Below are positions 49,169 through 57,611 of a stretch of DNA of 64,000 bases, piece by piece. The stretch is from Pseudodesulfovibrio portus. GTDB lineage: Bacteria > Desulfobacterota > Desulfovibrionia > Desulfovibrionales > Desulfovibrionaceae. The stretch spans positions 1,490,501 through 1,554,500 of the forward strand of contig NZ_AP026708.1 of assembly GCF_026000375.1 (NCBI RefSeq). The letters are read 5' to 3'. The notes below the pieces were generated by a model. That model had not been told where the DNA came from, did not search any database, and was given only the letters and a program-made list of their open reading frames with translations. The translations under genes and the position numbers were made by a program. The stretch's first letter is position 1. Every line of letters begins with the position of its first letter.

Positions 49169-49852
49169 AGCGCATTCGCGTTCAACTTCTTTCGTCCTCC
49201 CTACTTTGTGTTCCGCTTTTACAGCGGCTGACTTTTTGATTCGGGCCGTCCATGGCCCTCGCCCCATCGGGGTCGCGCCTTGCCAGGCGCGCTCCAAATC
49301 CGCTGTCCTGCGGATTTGTGGCTGGCGCACCAAAAAGTAAGCAAAAAGTGCGCTTGCCGAGCTTGGCCGCCCCCAAGATCACGGCAAGAATCCGATCAAC
49401 TCGGAGCGGCTCCCATCCGTGGGGATCGGTACGCGTTGAGTTTGCAGACGAGTGAAGGCCATGGCGAGGAGCACGTATTCTCTTATGGGAGCCGCCGCTC
49501 CTTGCTGTCGGCTTCTAAGCCACAATCAAGGGCGGGAGTAGCCCCCGACTTCTTGGGCAGGGTGTTTTCTTTAGGTGCGCCTAATGGAGATGGCAAAGTC
49601 ATTCGACAATGACGGACAATCCGCTGTCAGACCCTAGAGCCTGTTCCGGGCGACTTGCGCAGCCCGTCGACCTTGCCGCAGGCAAGTTTGCAGACGGGCA
49701 GCAAAGTCGCCTACAGGCTCTTGGGCCTGACAGCGCGAGCTACCCCGAAAGCGCCCTTTTTCCCCTATTTTTGGGGCGCCAGCCAAAAATAGGGCCGCCG
49801 AGTGGCGGAACACTCAAAAGGAAGAACAAAAAAAGTAAAACGCGAATGCGCT
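49169..49852. repeat. 684-bp non-coding element with 48-bp imperfect inverted ends
   Basis: The ends AGCGCATTCGCGTT (49169-49182) and AACGCGAATGCGCT (49839-49852) are exact inverses. The similarity extends over 48 bp at about 79% (49169-49216 versus 49805-49852), again exact at GTGTTCCGC. Inside there is no convincing ORF (the few open frames have no SD or known motifs), a 12-bp hairpin CCCTATTTTTGG/CCAAAAATAGGG (49763-49794) and a long nested hairpin. It fills most of the 804-bp gap between the Gate-domain gene and dinB, and looks like a MITE-like or composite repeat. Confidence 0.7.
49622..49735. repeat. 114-nt long nested hairpin inside the 684-bp element
   Basis: Successive pairing blocks from outside in: CGCTGTCAG/CTGACAGCG, CCC/GGG, AGCCTGT/ACAGGCT, GGCGACTT/AAGTCGCC, GCCCGTC/GACGGGC, and tip CTTGCC-GCA-GGCAAG. 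This would make a stable cruciform or folded RNA on either strand. Confidence 0.7.
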
Positions 49853-49887
49853 AAGCACATTAATACAGCCCGGCGGCGCAGCCGCCA

Positions 49888-49916
49888 TTGCACACCCCGC
49901 CTCCCGAGGGTACACT
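49888..49916 (+). promoter_or_regulatory. Promoter just before dinB
   Basis: TTGCAC (49888-49893), a 17-bp spacer, TACACT (49911-49916), and 10 bases to the ATG at 49927. No SD is visible (CCCCCCAATC). A start site 7 bases past the -10 would leave a leader of about 3 nt. Confidence 0.5.
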
Positions 49917-49926
49917 CCCCCCAATC

Positions 49927-51114
49927 ATGAGAACCTGGATCCTCCATATCGACATGGACGCCTTCTTCGCCTCGGTGGAGCAGATGGACAACCCCGACCT
50001 GCAGGGCAAGCCCGTGGCCGTGGGCGGCACGTCCGACCGGAGCGTGGTCTCGGCGGCCAGCTACGAGGTGCGCAAGTACGGCGTGCGCTCGGCCATGTCC
50101 GTGGTCAAGGCGCGTCAGCTCTGCCCCGATATCATCATGATCCCCGGGCGCATGAAGCGGTACAAGGAAATATCCCGGATGGTCATGGGCGTCCTGGCCG
50201 AATTCTCGCCCACCGTTGAGCAGGCCAGCGTGGACGAGGCCTATCTCGACGGCACGGGGCTTGAACGGCTGTTCGGCCCCATCGACGAGGTGGCGCGACG
50301 GATCAAGGCGCGCATGAAGGAGGTCACGGGGCTGACCTGCTCGGTGGGCGCGGCCCCTGTCCGCTTCCTGGCCAAGATTGCCTCGGACATGAACAAGCCC
50401 GACGGCATGTTCATCATCCGGCACGAGGAGATGCACGACTTCCTGCGGACGCTCAAGGTGGGCAAGATCCCCGGCGTGGGCAAGAAGCTCGTTGAAATAT
50501 TGACGCGCATGGGCGTGCGCACCTGCGGCGACGTGCTGCAGAAACCCCGCGAGCACTGGGAGGCGAGGCTGGGCAAATACGGCGGCGCGCTCTTTGACCG
50601 GGCATCGGGCATCGACCCCAACCGGGTGGTCCCGTCCGAGGCGGCCAAAAGCTGCAGCGCGGAGAACACCTTTCACGAGGACACCACGGACCGCGAAACG
50701 CTCCGCCAGTGGCTCCTGGCCCAGTCCGAGCGGGTGGGCGAAGACCTCCGCCGCCACGGCTACAAGGGCCGCACCGTGACGCTCAAGGTCAAGTTCTCGG
50801 ACTTCAAGCAGATCACCCGATCCAAAAGCCTCGACTCGCGCACGGACAACACCGCCGTCATCTACGAGACCGCCTGCCTGCTGCTCAAACAGGTGAAACT
50901 GAAACGGGCCGTGCGCCTCATCGGCGTGGGCGTGTCCAATTTCTCGCCCAGGAACCGCCAGGTGACGCTGTTCGAGGAAGAACCCGCCAAGGTCGAGGCC
51001 ACCAGCGAACTGGATCGGGCCGTGGATGCGGTGCGCAAGAAATTCGGCGGCAAGGCCGTGACCCGCATGGAGCTGCTCGCCTTCAAGAAAAAACCAACCA
51101 ATTCAGCAGAATGA
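49927..51114 (+). CDS. dinB: DNA polymerase IV (Y family)
   Basis: Translesion polymerase IV, 395 residues. Palm motifs WILHIDMDAFFASVEQ and PTVEQASVDEAYLDGT supply catalytic Asp and Glu. Further blocks are VAVGGTSDRSVVSAASYEVRKYGVRSAMS (finger), VGKIPGVGKKLVEIL (helix-hairpin-helix) and a little-finger domain ending LLAFKKK. No classic beta-clamp motif QL-S/D-LF is evident at the C-terminus, though VTLFEEE near 370 may serve. I start at the ATG at 49927. No LexA-box-like palindrome was recognised nearby. Confidence 0.95.
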   Translation: MRTWILHIDMDAFFASVEQMDNPDLQGKPVAVGGTSDRSVVSAASYEVRKYGVRSAMSVVKARQLCPDIIMIPGRMKRYKEISRMVMGVLAEFSPTVEQASVDEAYLDGTGLERLFGPIDEVARRIKARMKEVTGLTCSVGAAPVRFLAKIASDMNKPDGMFIIRHEEMHDFLRTLKVGKIPGVGKKLVEILTRMGVRTCGDVLQKPREHWEARLGKYGGALFDRASGIDPNRVVPSEAAKSCSAENTFHEDTTDRETLRQWLLAQSERVGEDLRRHGYKGRTVTLKVKFSDFKQITRSKSLDSRTDNTAVIYETACLLLKQVKLKRAVRLIGVGVSNFSPRNRQVTLFEEEPAKVEATSELDRAVDAVRKKFGGKAVTRMELLAFKKKPTNSAE

Positions 51115-51235
51115 TCCGGCGCAATTAGAATGTCCTATTCCGGCTTGCCAAACTTGCGGAAGATTACTAAATTGAAGTTGACGGAATGCAACCGGGCAAC
51201 CCCCTGGGTAAAGAGAAATTCAACAAACAAATCAT

Positions 51236-52555
51236 ATGAATACCAATATAATATCGTTGCCGAGGCCCTTCCTGGTCCTGGTGGTCTCTTTATTTGTGCT
51301 GTGCAGCGGGCTGTGGACCCCGGCCATGGCCGAAGACGAGCCGACCGGACTCATGGGCGTCGAGCTGGACAAGAATCCTGACCCGCTGGACGCCAAGGTC
51401 GAGTCGAGCATCGATCATCTTTTCGAGGTGTTGCGCACGCCCGGCACACAGTTCGACCCGGCCAGGGTCCGGTCCATGCTCGACTTCGTCACCCTGACCA
51501 CCGAGCCCAAGGACATCGCCCCGGCCCGCCGGTTCGACGGCCTGGGCGTCTGCCTGCGCAATGAAGTGAAAAGCGACCTCAGGCGCATCCTGCATTATTT
51601 CTACAACCCGGAAATCCCCAACTACCTGCTCTGCCCGGCGGTCCTGCGCATGTCCGGCTGGCACGAGGGAAGCGAGATATTGAATCTCGACAAGGGGCTG
51701 TGGGACCAGCTGGAAAACCTGTCCCAGCCCGTGGTCGTTCGCGGTCGGGAATTCGAGTCCACCACCCCGGACTCCTTTGCCGAGGCATACTACCTCTATG
51801 ACCTGAACCGGCTGATCATCCTGCTCAACTACGCGGGCAAGAACGTGCTCCTGTCCGTCACCGAGCAGGAGGACAAGTCCGACGTGGGCCGCAAGGGCGC
51901 CATCCTCGACGACAAGCAGTGGGACTACTTCTACTCCGGTCTCGAAGGGCTGAACCGGGGCATGATCGGCTGGATGGACACCTTCACCTATGCCTCCGGC
52001 TCGGTGCAGGTCTACATTGAGGACATGGACCAGGCCACCACCACGGTCTTCCTGTTCAAGTGGCTCCGCGCCGGTTGGGCGGGCATGAACGTGGTCAAGC
52101 GCAGCCACATCTACGACGGCACCCTGCGCTACATGCGCAGCTTCGCCAAGGTGGTCGAATCCGACGTCCTGACACCGGAACAGGTGGTGGCGGGCATGAA
52201 GGACATCGACAGCCTCACCAAGCCGGAAATCGACAACTACATCAAGGAATACGCCGCCAATTTCGAGGCCCGGTTCAAGGACAACCCCAAGCTCGAGGAC
52301 AGCGACTACGCCAAGATCATCGCCGACGGCGGCTACGTGAACGTCCTGGACGACAAGGCCCGCCTGTCCATCCTGTCCCTGGAAAAGCTCAAGGGACTGC
52401 TCGGCATGGACACCCTGATCAACCTGCCCGCGACGCAGATGGCCGAGATGCCCGCCGAGGCCGCACCGGACACGATGGAGCAGCCCGTCGGTTCCCCGGC
52501 CGAGACCCCGGAAACCACCGGCATGCTCAAGGTCCAGACCACGCCGGAAAGTTGA
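51236..52555 (+). CDS. Exported protein of unknown function
   Basis: A 439-residue protein with a Sec signal (residues 1-~31, hydrophobic FLVLVVSLFVLCSGLWTPAMA, cleavage after AMA). The mature part is helical, with no family I recognise; phrases such as LCPAVLRMSGWHEGSEI and WMDTFTYASGSVQVYIEDMDQATTTVFLFKWLRAGWAGMNVVKRSH stand out. The C-terminus is a Pro/Glu/Thr linker. The start has no SD, and the 120-bp upstream gap is AT richer than its surroundings. A terminator follows. Confidence 0.75.
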   Translation: MNTNIISLPRPFLVLVVSLFVLCSGLWTPAMAEDEPTGLMGVELDKNPDPLDAKVESSIDHLFEVLRTPGTQFDPARVRSMLDFVTLTTEPKDIAPARRFDGLGVCLRNEVKSDLRRILHYFYNPEIPNYLLCPAVLRMSGWHEGSEILNLDKGLWDQLENLSQPVVVRGREFESTTPDSFAEAYYLYDLNRLIILLNYAGKNVLLSVTEQEDKSDVGRKGAILDDKQWDYFYSGLEGLNRGMIGWMDTFTYASGSVQVYIEDMDQATTTVFLFKWLRAGWAGMNVVKRSHIYDGTLRYMRSFAKVVESDVLTPEQVVAGMKDIDSLTKPEIDNYIKEYAANFEARFKDNPKLEDSDYAKIIADGGYVNVLDDKARLSILSLEKLKGLLGMDTLINLPATQMAEMPAEAAPDTMEQPVGSPAETPETTGMLKVQTTPES

Positions 52556-52587
52556 CCTTTCAAGAACCGTCAATGCACGCTATGATG

Positions 52588-52625
52588 ACGGCGCGTCGCG
52601 GACATGCGGCGCGCCGTTTCATTTT
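52588..52625 (+). terminator. Terminator after the exported protein
   Basis: ACGGCGCG (52588-52595) and CGCGCCGT (52610-52617) form an 8-bp stem followed by TTCATTTTT. Confidence 0.7.
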
Positions 52626-52643
52626 TCTGCCAAGGAGGCCTCC

Positions 52644-52817
52644 ATGCTGGTTGCGGAAAGCGACGCAAAATTCATGTTCTGCCCGTTGCTCATGACCCAC
52701 GACGACAAGATGAAGATGTGCCAGGTGACCCAGTGCATGATGTGGCGCTGGGCCGACGAGTCCAGGGAAAAGGGGTACTGCGGACTGGCCGGAGCCCCGG
52801 ACAAGGCGGCCAAGTAA
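52644..52817 (+). CDS. 57-residue cysteine-containing small protein
   Basis: A short ORF with an excellent SD (AAGGAGG, 52632-52638) and correct spacing to the ATG at 52644. The product has Cys at 13, 26, 31 and 46 in the order FCPLL, MCQVTQC, GYCGLAG. The pattern CxxxxC-MxWRW with GYCGLAG resembles small zinc- or Fe-S-binding proteins found in phages and anaerobes. The function is unknown. It lies between a terminator and fliJ, 42 bp before fliJ. Confidence 0.75.
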   Translation: MLVAESDAKFMFCPLLMTHDDKMKMCQVTQCMMWRWADESREKGYCGLAGAPDKAAK

Positions 52818-52859
52818 CCCGGCTTGCCCCGGCAACCCGGTTCGTGGCACATTCCCGAC

Positions 52860-53300
52860 ATGGTCAAACCGTTCGCATTCAAGCTCGACAAGGTGCTCGA
52901 CTACCGGGAGCAGCTGGAGGAGCAGGCCAAGGCGGCCCTGCTCAAGGCCAAGGCGGACCGGGACGCCCAGGCGGCCAGGATGGCCGAGATGGAAACGAGC
53001 CTGGTCGCCCACATGGCCAAGGAAAAGGACTCCCGCCGCACGTCCAACGACATGTGGCTCTGGCGGCAGTACAAGGAAGCCCTGGAGCAGGACATCTCCA
53101 TAGCCCGGCTGGAACTGAACAGTTTGGAACTTAACTTGCAAAGATGTCGGGCACAGGCCGTGGAACGATCCAAGGACAAGAAACTCCTTGAGAAGCTGAA
53201 GTCAACGCAAGCCAAGAAGCACCATGAAGAAGAAAGCGCCCGCGAAGAGAAGGAAAACGACGAAATGGCAACGATTCGCTACGAATCTAAAGATTTCTAG
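52860..53300 (+). CDS. fliJ: Flagellar FliJ-like protein
   Basis: A 146-residue, almost entirely coiled-coil protein that fits FliJ, the flagellar export chaperone escort acting on the FliI ATPase. FAFKLDKVLDYREQLEEQAKAALLKAKAD is the usual FliJ opening. I start at the ATG at 52860, which has no SD. Its last 77 bases overlap the motE-like gene in another frame. No other export genes are in the window. Confidence 0.82.
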   Translation: MVKPFAFKLDKVLDYREQLEEQAKAALLKAKADRDAQAARMAEMETSLVAHMAKEKDSRRTSNDMWLWRQYKEALEQDISIARLELNSLELNLQRCRAQAVERSKDKKLLEKLKSTQAKKHHEEESAREEKENDEMATIRYESKDF

Positions 53301-53931
53301 AGTCCTTGCCAGCCTCGTTTTTCTGGCCCTGTTGAAGCTGATCGTGTTCGGCATGGTCAGCGTCGATTCACTGACGCTCAAGGTGGTCGACACGGTCCTG
53401 CCTGACGGAATCGCCTCCATTGCCGCAGCCGCGGAAGAGGAAACGCCCACCCCCATCGCCGACACGGCGGATTCCGAGGCCAACCGGGCCGCCCAGGCCG
53501 AGGCCGAAGCGGATCAGGCTGCCGAGGCACGCACCGAAGCGGACCTGCCCGAGGAGTGGAAGGCGCTCAAGCGCAAGGAAGAGGAGCTGGCCATCAAGGA
53601 GCGGACGCTCAAGGAGATGGAGGCGTCCATCAGGGCCGAAGCCGTACGCGTCGAGAAAATGCATGCCGAGATCAAGTCCATGCTGGACGACGCCAAGGAG
53701 ATCAAGGACAAGCGCGTCAAGCAACTGGTGGACATGCTCTCCAACACCAAGGCCAAGAAGGCCGCCGAAATCCTGCAATCCATGGACGACGACCTGGCCG
53801 TCAAGGTTTTGTCCGGCATGCGCGGTCGCCAGGCCGGCGAGATCCTGTCCTTCGTGGACGCCAAAAAAGCCGCCAAGCTGTCCGAGGCGCTGACCAAGCT
53901 GCAGATTCCCTTCAACGAGAACGTGCAATAG
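53224..53931 (+). CDS. MotE-like protein (MgtE N-domain-like)
   Basis: A 235-residue protein: basic N-terminus, one transmembrane helix (VLASLVFLALLKLIVFGMV), then a long coiled coil and a C-terminal domain (QLVDMLSNTKAKKAAEILQSMDDDLAVKVLSGMRGRQAGEILSFV) that resembles the MgtE intracellular N domain of flagellar chaperone MotE. I start at the ATG at 53224, because the next Met lies inside the membrane helix. This gives a 77-bp overlap with fliJ. The usual job is MotC stabilisation; MotC is not in this window. Confidence 0.8.
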   Translation: MKKKAPAKRRKTTKWQRFATNLKISRVLASLVFLALLKLIVFGMVSVDSLTLKVVDTVLPDGIASIAAAAEEETPTPIADTADSEANRAAQAEAEADQAAEARTEADLPEEWKALKRKEEELAIKERTLKEMEASIRAEAVRVEKMHAEIKSMLDDAKEIKDKRVKQLVDMLSNTKAKKAAEILQSMDDDLAVKVLSGMRGRQAGEILSFVDAKKAAKLSEALTKLQIPFNENVQ

Positions 53932-53956
53932 CGTCGCGACATAAGAATTCGAATCA

Positions 53957-53990
53957 CGAAAAGGCCGCCCTCAAGGGCGGCCTTTTTTTT
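53957..53990. terminator. Strong intrinsic terminator after the motE-like gene
   Basis: GAAAAGGCCGCCCT-CA-AGGGCGGCC-T8: a 9- to 10-bp GC stem with a T8 tail on the plus strand and T4 on the other side. It serves both the motE-like gene and the convergent cbiA gene. Confidence 0.92.
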
Positions 53991-55398
53991 ATTTGATTTC
54001 AGGTCTGTTGCCCGAAGCCACGTCCAGGCAGGCCCGGACAAAGGCCTTGGGGATGGCCGGGTTGGAGGCGAAGTGGAGGTGGACGTAGGAGCCGAAGGTG
54101 TTGCCCTGCACAAATCCTTCCGGGGTCTCGATGACGCCCTTGCGACCGGACATGGCGTAGACCGGGGTCAATTCGGCAGCGCCCTCTTCCTCCTGGATGG
54201 CGGAGTAGTGGAACTCGTGGCCGCGCGCGGTCTGCCCGGCGCCGCCGAGTATGGTGTCGGCCTGCGTGACCACCTCCCGGTAGCCCAGGGCACGGAACCG
54301 TTCGCCCATCTCGGCCCGGACCGGGAACACCCCGGCCATGGCATACCTTCCCCGGCCGGTGATGATGTCGTTCATGAGGTACATGAACCCGCCGCACTCG
54401 GCATAGACCGGGCGTCCCGATTCGCAGAACTCCCGTATCTCCCGCCGCAGCTTGGTGTTCTGGCCCAGCTCGAAGGCGTACAGCTCAGGATAGCCGCCGC
54501 CGATGTAGAGGCCGTCCAGCTCGTCGGGCAGCCGGGTGTCGGCCAGGGGGGAAAATTCCACCAGCCGCGCCCCTGCCTCCCGCAGCAGGCGCAGGTTCTC
54601 CTCGTAGTAGAAACAGAACGCGTTGTCCCGGGCCAGGCCCAAGGTGACCTTGGGCAGCTGGGGCACCGGCTCGAAGGGCGGCACCACGTCGATGTCCGGC
54701 AGGGCGCCCAGCAGTTCATCCACGCTGACGCCGGTCTCCACCCAGTCGGCCAGCCGCTGGTACCGGGTCATGTCAGGCCCTTCCTGATCGGGCGTGACCA
54801 GCCCCAGATGGCGGGACGGCGTGCTGATGTCCTCATCCCGCTTGAGACAGCCGAGCACCGGGATGCCGGGCAGCTGGGACATGGCCTCCCTGAGCAGTTC
54901 GGCATGGGAGGGCCCGCCCACCCGGTTGAAGATGACGCCCACGATGTTCAGCCCCGCGTCGAAATGGGCGTAGCCGGACACCAGGGCAACGGCGGACCGG
55001 GCCATGGACCGGGCGTCCACCACAAGAATGACCGGCAGCCCCAGGGCCTTGGCCATCTGGGCGGTGGAGCCGTCCTCCCGGGTGCCGGAGATGCCGTCGA
55101 AAAGCCCCATGACGCCCTCGACCACGGCCACGTCGCAACCCGCGCCGTATCGATTGAAGATGTCCCTGTTGGTCGGCTCGTCGAGCATCCAGCCGTCGAG
55201 GTTGTGGCTGGGCACAGGCTCGCCGTCGCGGGCGCAGGCCAGCCCGTGGTGGCCGGGGTCGATGAAATCCGGGCCGCACTTGAAGGGCTGGACGCGCATG
55301 CCCCGGCGGGCCATGGCGGCCATCAGCCCGAGGGAGATGGACGTCTTGCCGCAGCCGCTGTGCGTGCCTGCGATGATGAAGGATTTGACGGTACCCAT
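53989..55398 (-). CDS. cbiA: Cobyrinate a,c-diamide synthase
   Basis: CbiA/CobB, 469 residues, amidates the a and c carboxyls of cobyrinate with Gln and ATP. The N-terminal ATPase domain has IIAGTHSGCGKTSISLGLMAAM (P-loop), VQPFKCGPDFIDPGHH and VVEGVMGLFDG. The C-terminal glutaminase domain has PVYAECGGFMYLMNDI with the nucleophile Cys and FHYSAIQEEE with the His. The ATG at 55398 has only a weak SD and follows the TPR gene stop by 21 bp. Confidence 0.96.
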   Translation of the reverse strand: MGTVKSFIIAGTHSGCGKTSISLGLMAAMARRGMRVQPFKCGPDFIDPGHHGLACARDGEPVPSHNLDGWMLDEPTNRDIFNRYGAGCDVAVVEGVMGLFDGISGTREDGSTAQMAKALGLPVILVVDARSMARSAVALVSGYAHFDAGLNIVGVIFNRVGGPSHAELLREAMSQLPGIPVLGCLKRDEDISTPSRHLGLVTPDQEGPDMTRYQRLADWVETGVSVDELLGALPDIDVVPPFEPVPQLPKVTLGLARDNAFCFYYEENLRLLREAGARLVEFSPLADTRLPDELDGLYIGGGYPELYAFELGQNTKLRREIREFCESGRPVYAECGGFMYLMNDIITGRGRYAMAGVFPVRAEMGERFRALGYREVVTQADTILGGAGQTARGHEFHYSAIQEEEGAAELTPVYAMSGRKGVIETPEGFVQGNTFGSYVHLHFASNPAIPKAFVRACLDVASGNRPEIK

Positions 55399-55419
55399 AG
55401 GGCATCCCGGCCGGAGGGC

Positions 55420-56157
55420 CTAGACCAGACCTTTCTTGGTCAGGTAGGCGAGCATCTTCTTGCCCTCGGGGTGATCTGGATTGAGGTCCAGGCAACGGGA
55501 AGCGGCCTCGGCGCACTCGGCCCATTTCTCCTGGTCGAAGAGGACGCGGCCCAGATTGTACCACAGGTTCTCGTCGTCGCTGGAAAGGTCCAGGGCGCGC
55601 CTGTAGTAGTCCACGGCCTGGTCGCCCAGCGACTTTTTCCGGAGCGCGATGCCGTACTCGTTGAAAAGGTGCTTATGCTCGTCCTCAAAGGCGGAATCGA
55701 TCTTGAGGATGCGGTCAAAGACCTCCCTGGCCTTTTCCTTGTCGTCGCGTTCGAGCAGGCAGAGGCCGATGCCGAAGTTGGCGCGCACGTTCTCCTCGTC
55801 CAGATCGAGCGCATGGGCGTACTCGAATTCGGCGGTGAAGGTCTCGCCCCGCTTGCGGAACTTGTCGCCGCGGGCCAGGGCCTTCTGCACGGAACGCAGA
55901 TTGCCCATGACCTCCTTGTACAGCTGGGGCATGGGGATGTATTCGGCGAGGAGGTCTTCCTTCGAGATTTGATCCACGGCCCCGAACGGCACCTTCTGGT
56001 CATTGAGAAGCTGTAGCTCGACCATGCCCCCATCCACCTCCTTGGCGTAATACAGGGCCGTCTGCTTGACCCTCCTGGCGGTGGTGCCGGTGCCTATCTT
56101 GCCGGTTTTCTCGATGGAAAAAACGCCCTCGATCAATTCTTGGTCGCTGGTCGTCAT
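55420..56157 (-). CDS. TPR-repeat protein
   Basis: A 245-residue protein with at least three TPR units in the last half (AHALDLDEENVRANFGIGLCLLERDDKEKAREVFDRIL; YGIALRKKSLGDQAVDYYRRALDL; LWYNLGRVLFDQEKWAECAEAASRCLDL). The N-terminal ~90 residues (SIEKTGKIGTGTTARRVKQTALYYAKEVDGG) are not a known domain to me. TPR proteins usually organise complexes; the partner is unknown. It is directly upstream of cbiA on the same strand. Confidence 0.8.
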   Translation of the reverse strand: MTTSDQELIEGVFSIEKTGKIGTGTTARRVKQTALYYAKEVDGGMVELQLLNDQKVPFGAVDQISKEDLLAEYIPMPQLYKEVMGNLRSVQKALARGDKFRKRGETFTAEFEYAHALDLDEENVRANFGIGLCLLERDDKEKAREVFDRILKIDSAFEDEHKHLFNEYGIALRKKSLGDQAVDYYRRALDLSSDDENLWYNLGRVLFDQEKWAECAEAASRCLDLNPDHPEGKKMLAYLTKKGLV

Positions 56158-56227
56158 CGTTCTTTTCTCACAGGTTGGCGTTCTGATTCACCGGCACATT
56201 ACACTGGTTTATGCCTGATGAGAAGTC

Positions 56228-57580
56228 CTACGATCCATCCGACACGACCGGGAGCGGCGTGCTCCTGAGCAGCAGGTACCCGCCGATGCCCGCCAGGACG
56301 GACGCCAGCAGGATGGCGGTCTTGGCCCCGGTGAGCAGCTCCGGCGAACCGCCGAAGGCCAGGGCCGCGATGAACAGGGACATGGTGAACCCGATGCCGC
56401 CCAGCATGCCCGCGCCAAGGAAATGGCGGAAGCTCATGCCCCTGGGATAGCCGCCCGATATCCTGGTGATGGCCACCACCGCCAGGGTGATGCCGAGGGG
56501 CTTGCCCAGGACCAGCCCCAGGAGCGTGCCCATGGTGACCTGGCTGGACAGCACCGCCCCCATGTCGCCTCCGAGCACCACTCCCGCATTGGCCAGGGCG
56601 AAGATGGGCATGATGGCATAGTCCACCACCGGGTGCAGCGCGTGCTCCAGGCGCTGGAGCGGGGTCTGGGCGCTTGTGGCCACGTGCTGCATGGCCAACA
56701 GGGCCGAATGCATGGCCGAGTTGGTCAGCACCGAGGCCCCGGGCCGGACCGACTTGCCGTAGTCGTCGAGAATGTTGGTGGCGTTGCGAAGAAAGGCCTT
56801 TGCGTCGCAGCGGGTCCTGGCCGGGATCATGAAGGCCATGGCCACGCCCGCCACCGTGGAGTGGACGCCGGACTTTAGCACGGTCAGCCAGACCAGGCAG
56901 CCGATGAGGGCATAGAAAAATGGATTGCGGACGCCCATGCGGTTTCCGGCGTAGGCGAGCAGCAGCAGGGCCATGGCCGCGCCCAGCATCAACATGGAAA
57001 TGGACGAGGTATAGAACAGGGCGATGACCAGGATGCCGCCGATGTCGTCCACGATGGCCACGGCGGTCAGGAATATCTTGAGCTGGTAGGGAACCCGGTC
57101 GCCGAGCAGGCTGAGAATGCCCAGGGCGAAAGCGATGTCCGTGGCCATGGGAACGCCCCATCCGGCTATGGCCGGCGAGCCCGCCGTGACGAGCGCATAG
57201 AGGGCCGCGGGCACAACCATACCGCCGAGCGCCCCGGCAAAGGGCAGCACGGCCTGGCTGCGCGTGGACAGTTCGCCCACCATGAATTCCCGTTTTATTT
57301 CCAGGCCGACAACAAAGAAAAACACGGCCATGAGGCCATCGTTGATCCAGTGATGCAGGGACTTCGACAGCACTGCCGGACCGAAGCCCACGGAGCACTC
57401 CGTATGCCAGAGCGCGTCATAGTATGCGCCCCACGGGGAGTTTGCCCAGACCATGGCCGCCACGGCACACACGATGAGCAGGATGCCGCTGGTGGTCTTG
57501 GAACGGAAAAAGACCTGGAAGGGCATGAGCACCTGCTCGATGGGCTCCAACTCGCAGGTCATGTATTCCCTGATCGCCAT
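56228..57580 (-). CDS. nhaA: Na+/H+ antiporter NhaA
   Basis: NhaA exchanges H+ for Na+ across the inner membrane and controls pH and sodium. The protein has 450 residues, with about 12 helices. MAVFFFVVGLEIKREF is a family landmark, ATDIAFALGIL supplies the E. coli Asp133 equivalent, VAIVDDIGGILVIALFY the essential Asp163-Asp164 pair, and GMLGGIGFTMSLFIAALAF the helix XI region. An extra ~40-residue loop (NILDDYGKSVRPGASVL) is longer than in E. coli (388 residues). It is followed by the GGDEF-EAL gene on the other side of a 31-bp gap. Confidence 0.95.
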   Translation of the reverse strand: MAIREYMTCELEPIEQVLMPFQVFFRSKTTSGILLIVCAVAAMVWANSPWGAYYDALWHTECSVGFGPAVLSKSLHHWINDGLMAVFFFVVGLEIKREFMVGELSTRSQAVLPFAGALGGMVVPAALYALVTAGSPAIAGWGVPMATDIAFALGILSLLGDRVPYQLKIFLTAVAIVDDIGGILVIALFYTSSISMLMLGAAMALLLLAYAGNRMGVRNPFFYALIGCLVWLTVLKSGVHSTVAGVAMAFMIPARTRCDAKAFLRNATNILDDYGKSVRPGASVLTNSAMHSALLAMQHVATSAQTPLQRLEHALHPVVDYAIMPIFALANAGVVLGGDMGAVLSSQVTMGTLLGLVLGKPLGITLAVVAITRISGGYPRGMSFRHFLGAGMLGGIGFTMSLFIAALAFGGSPELLTGAKTAILLASVLAGIGGYLLLRSTPLPVVSDGS

Positions 57581-57611
57581 AGGTTACCCCCTGTTGTTGG
57601 CCGGACGGACG

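Noticed and set aside
49280-49612. Open frame of about 110 codons in the 684-bp element
   Set aside because: It has no SD, no recognisable domain and lies in sequence that pairs with itself.
52844-52862. TGGCACATTCCC before fliJ as a sigma-54 promoter
   Set aside because: GG is present but the base pair 12 positions on is AC, not GC. Match is too weak.
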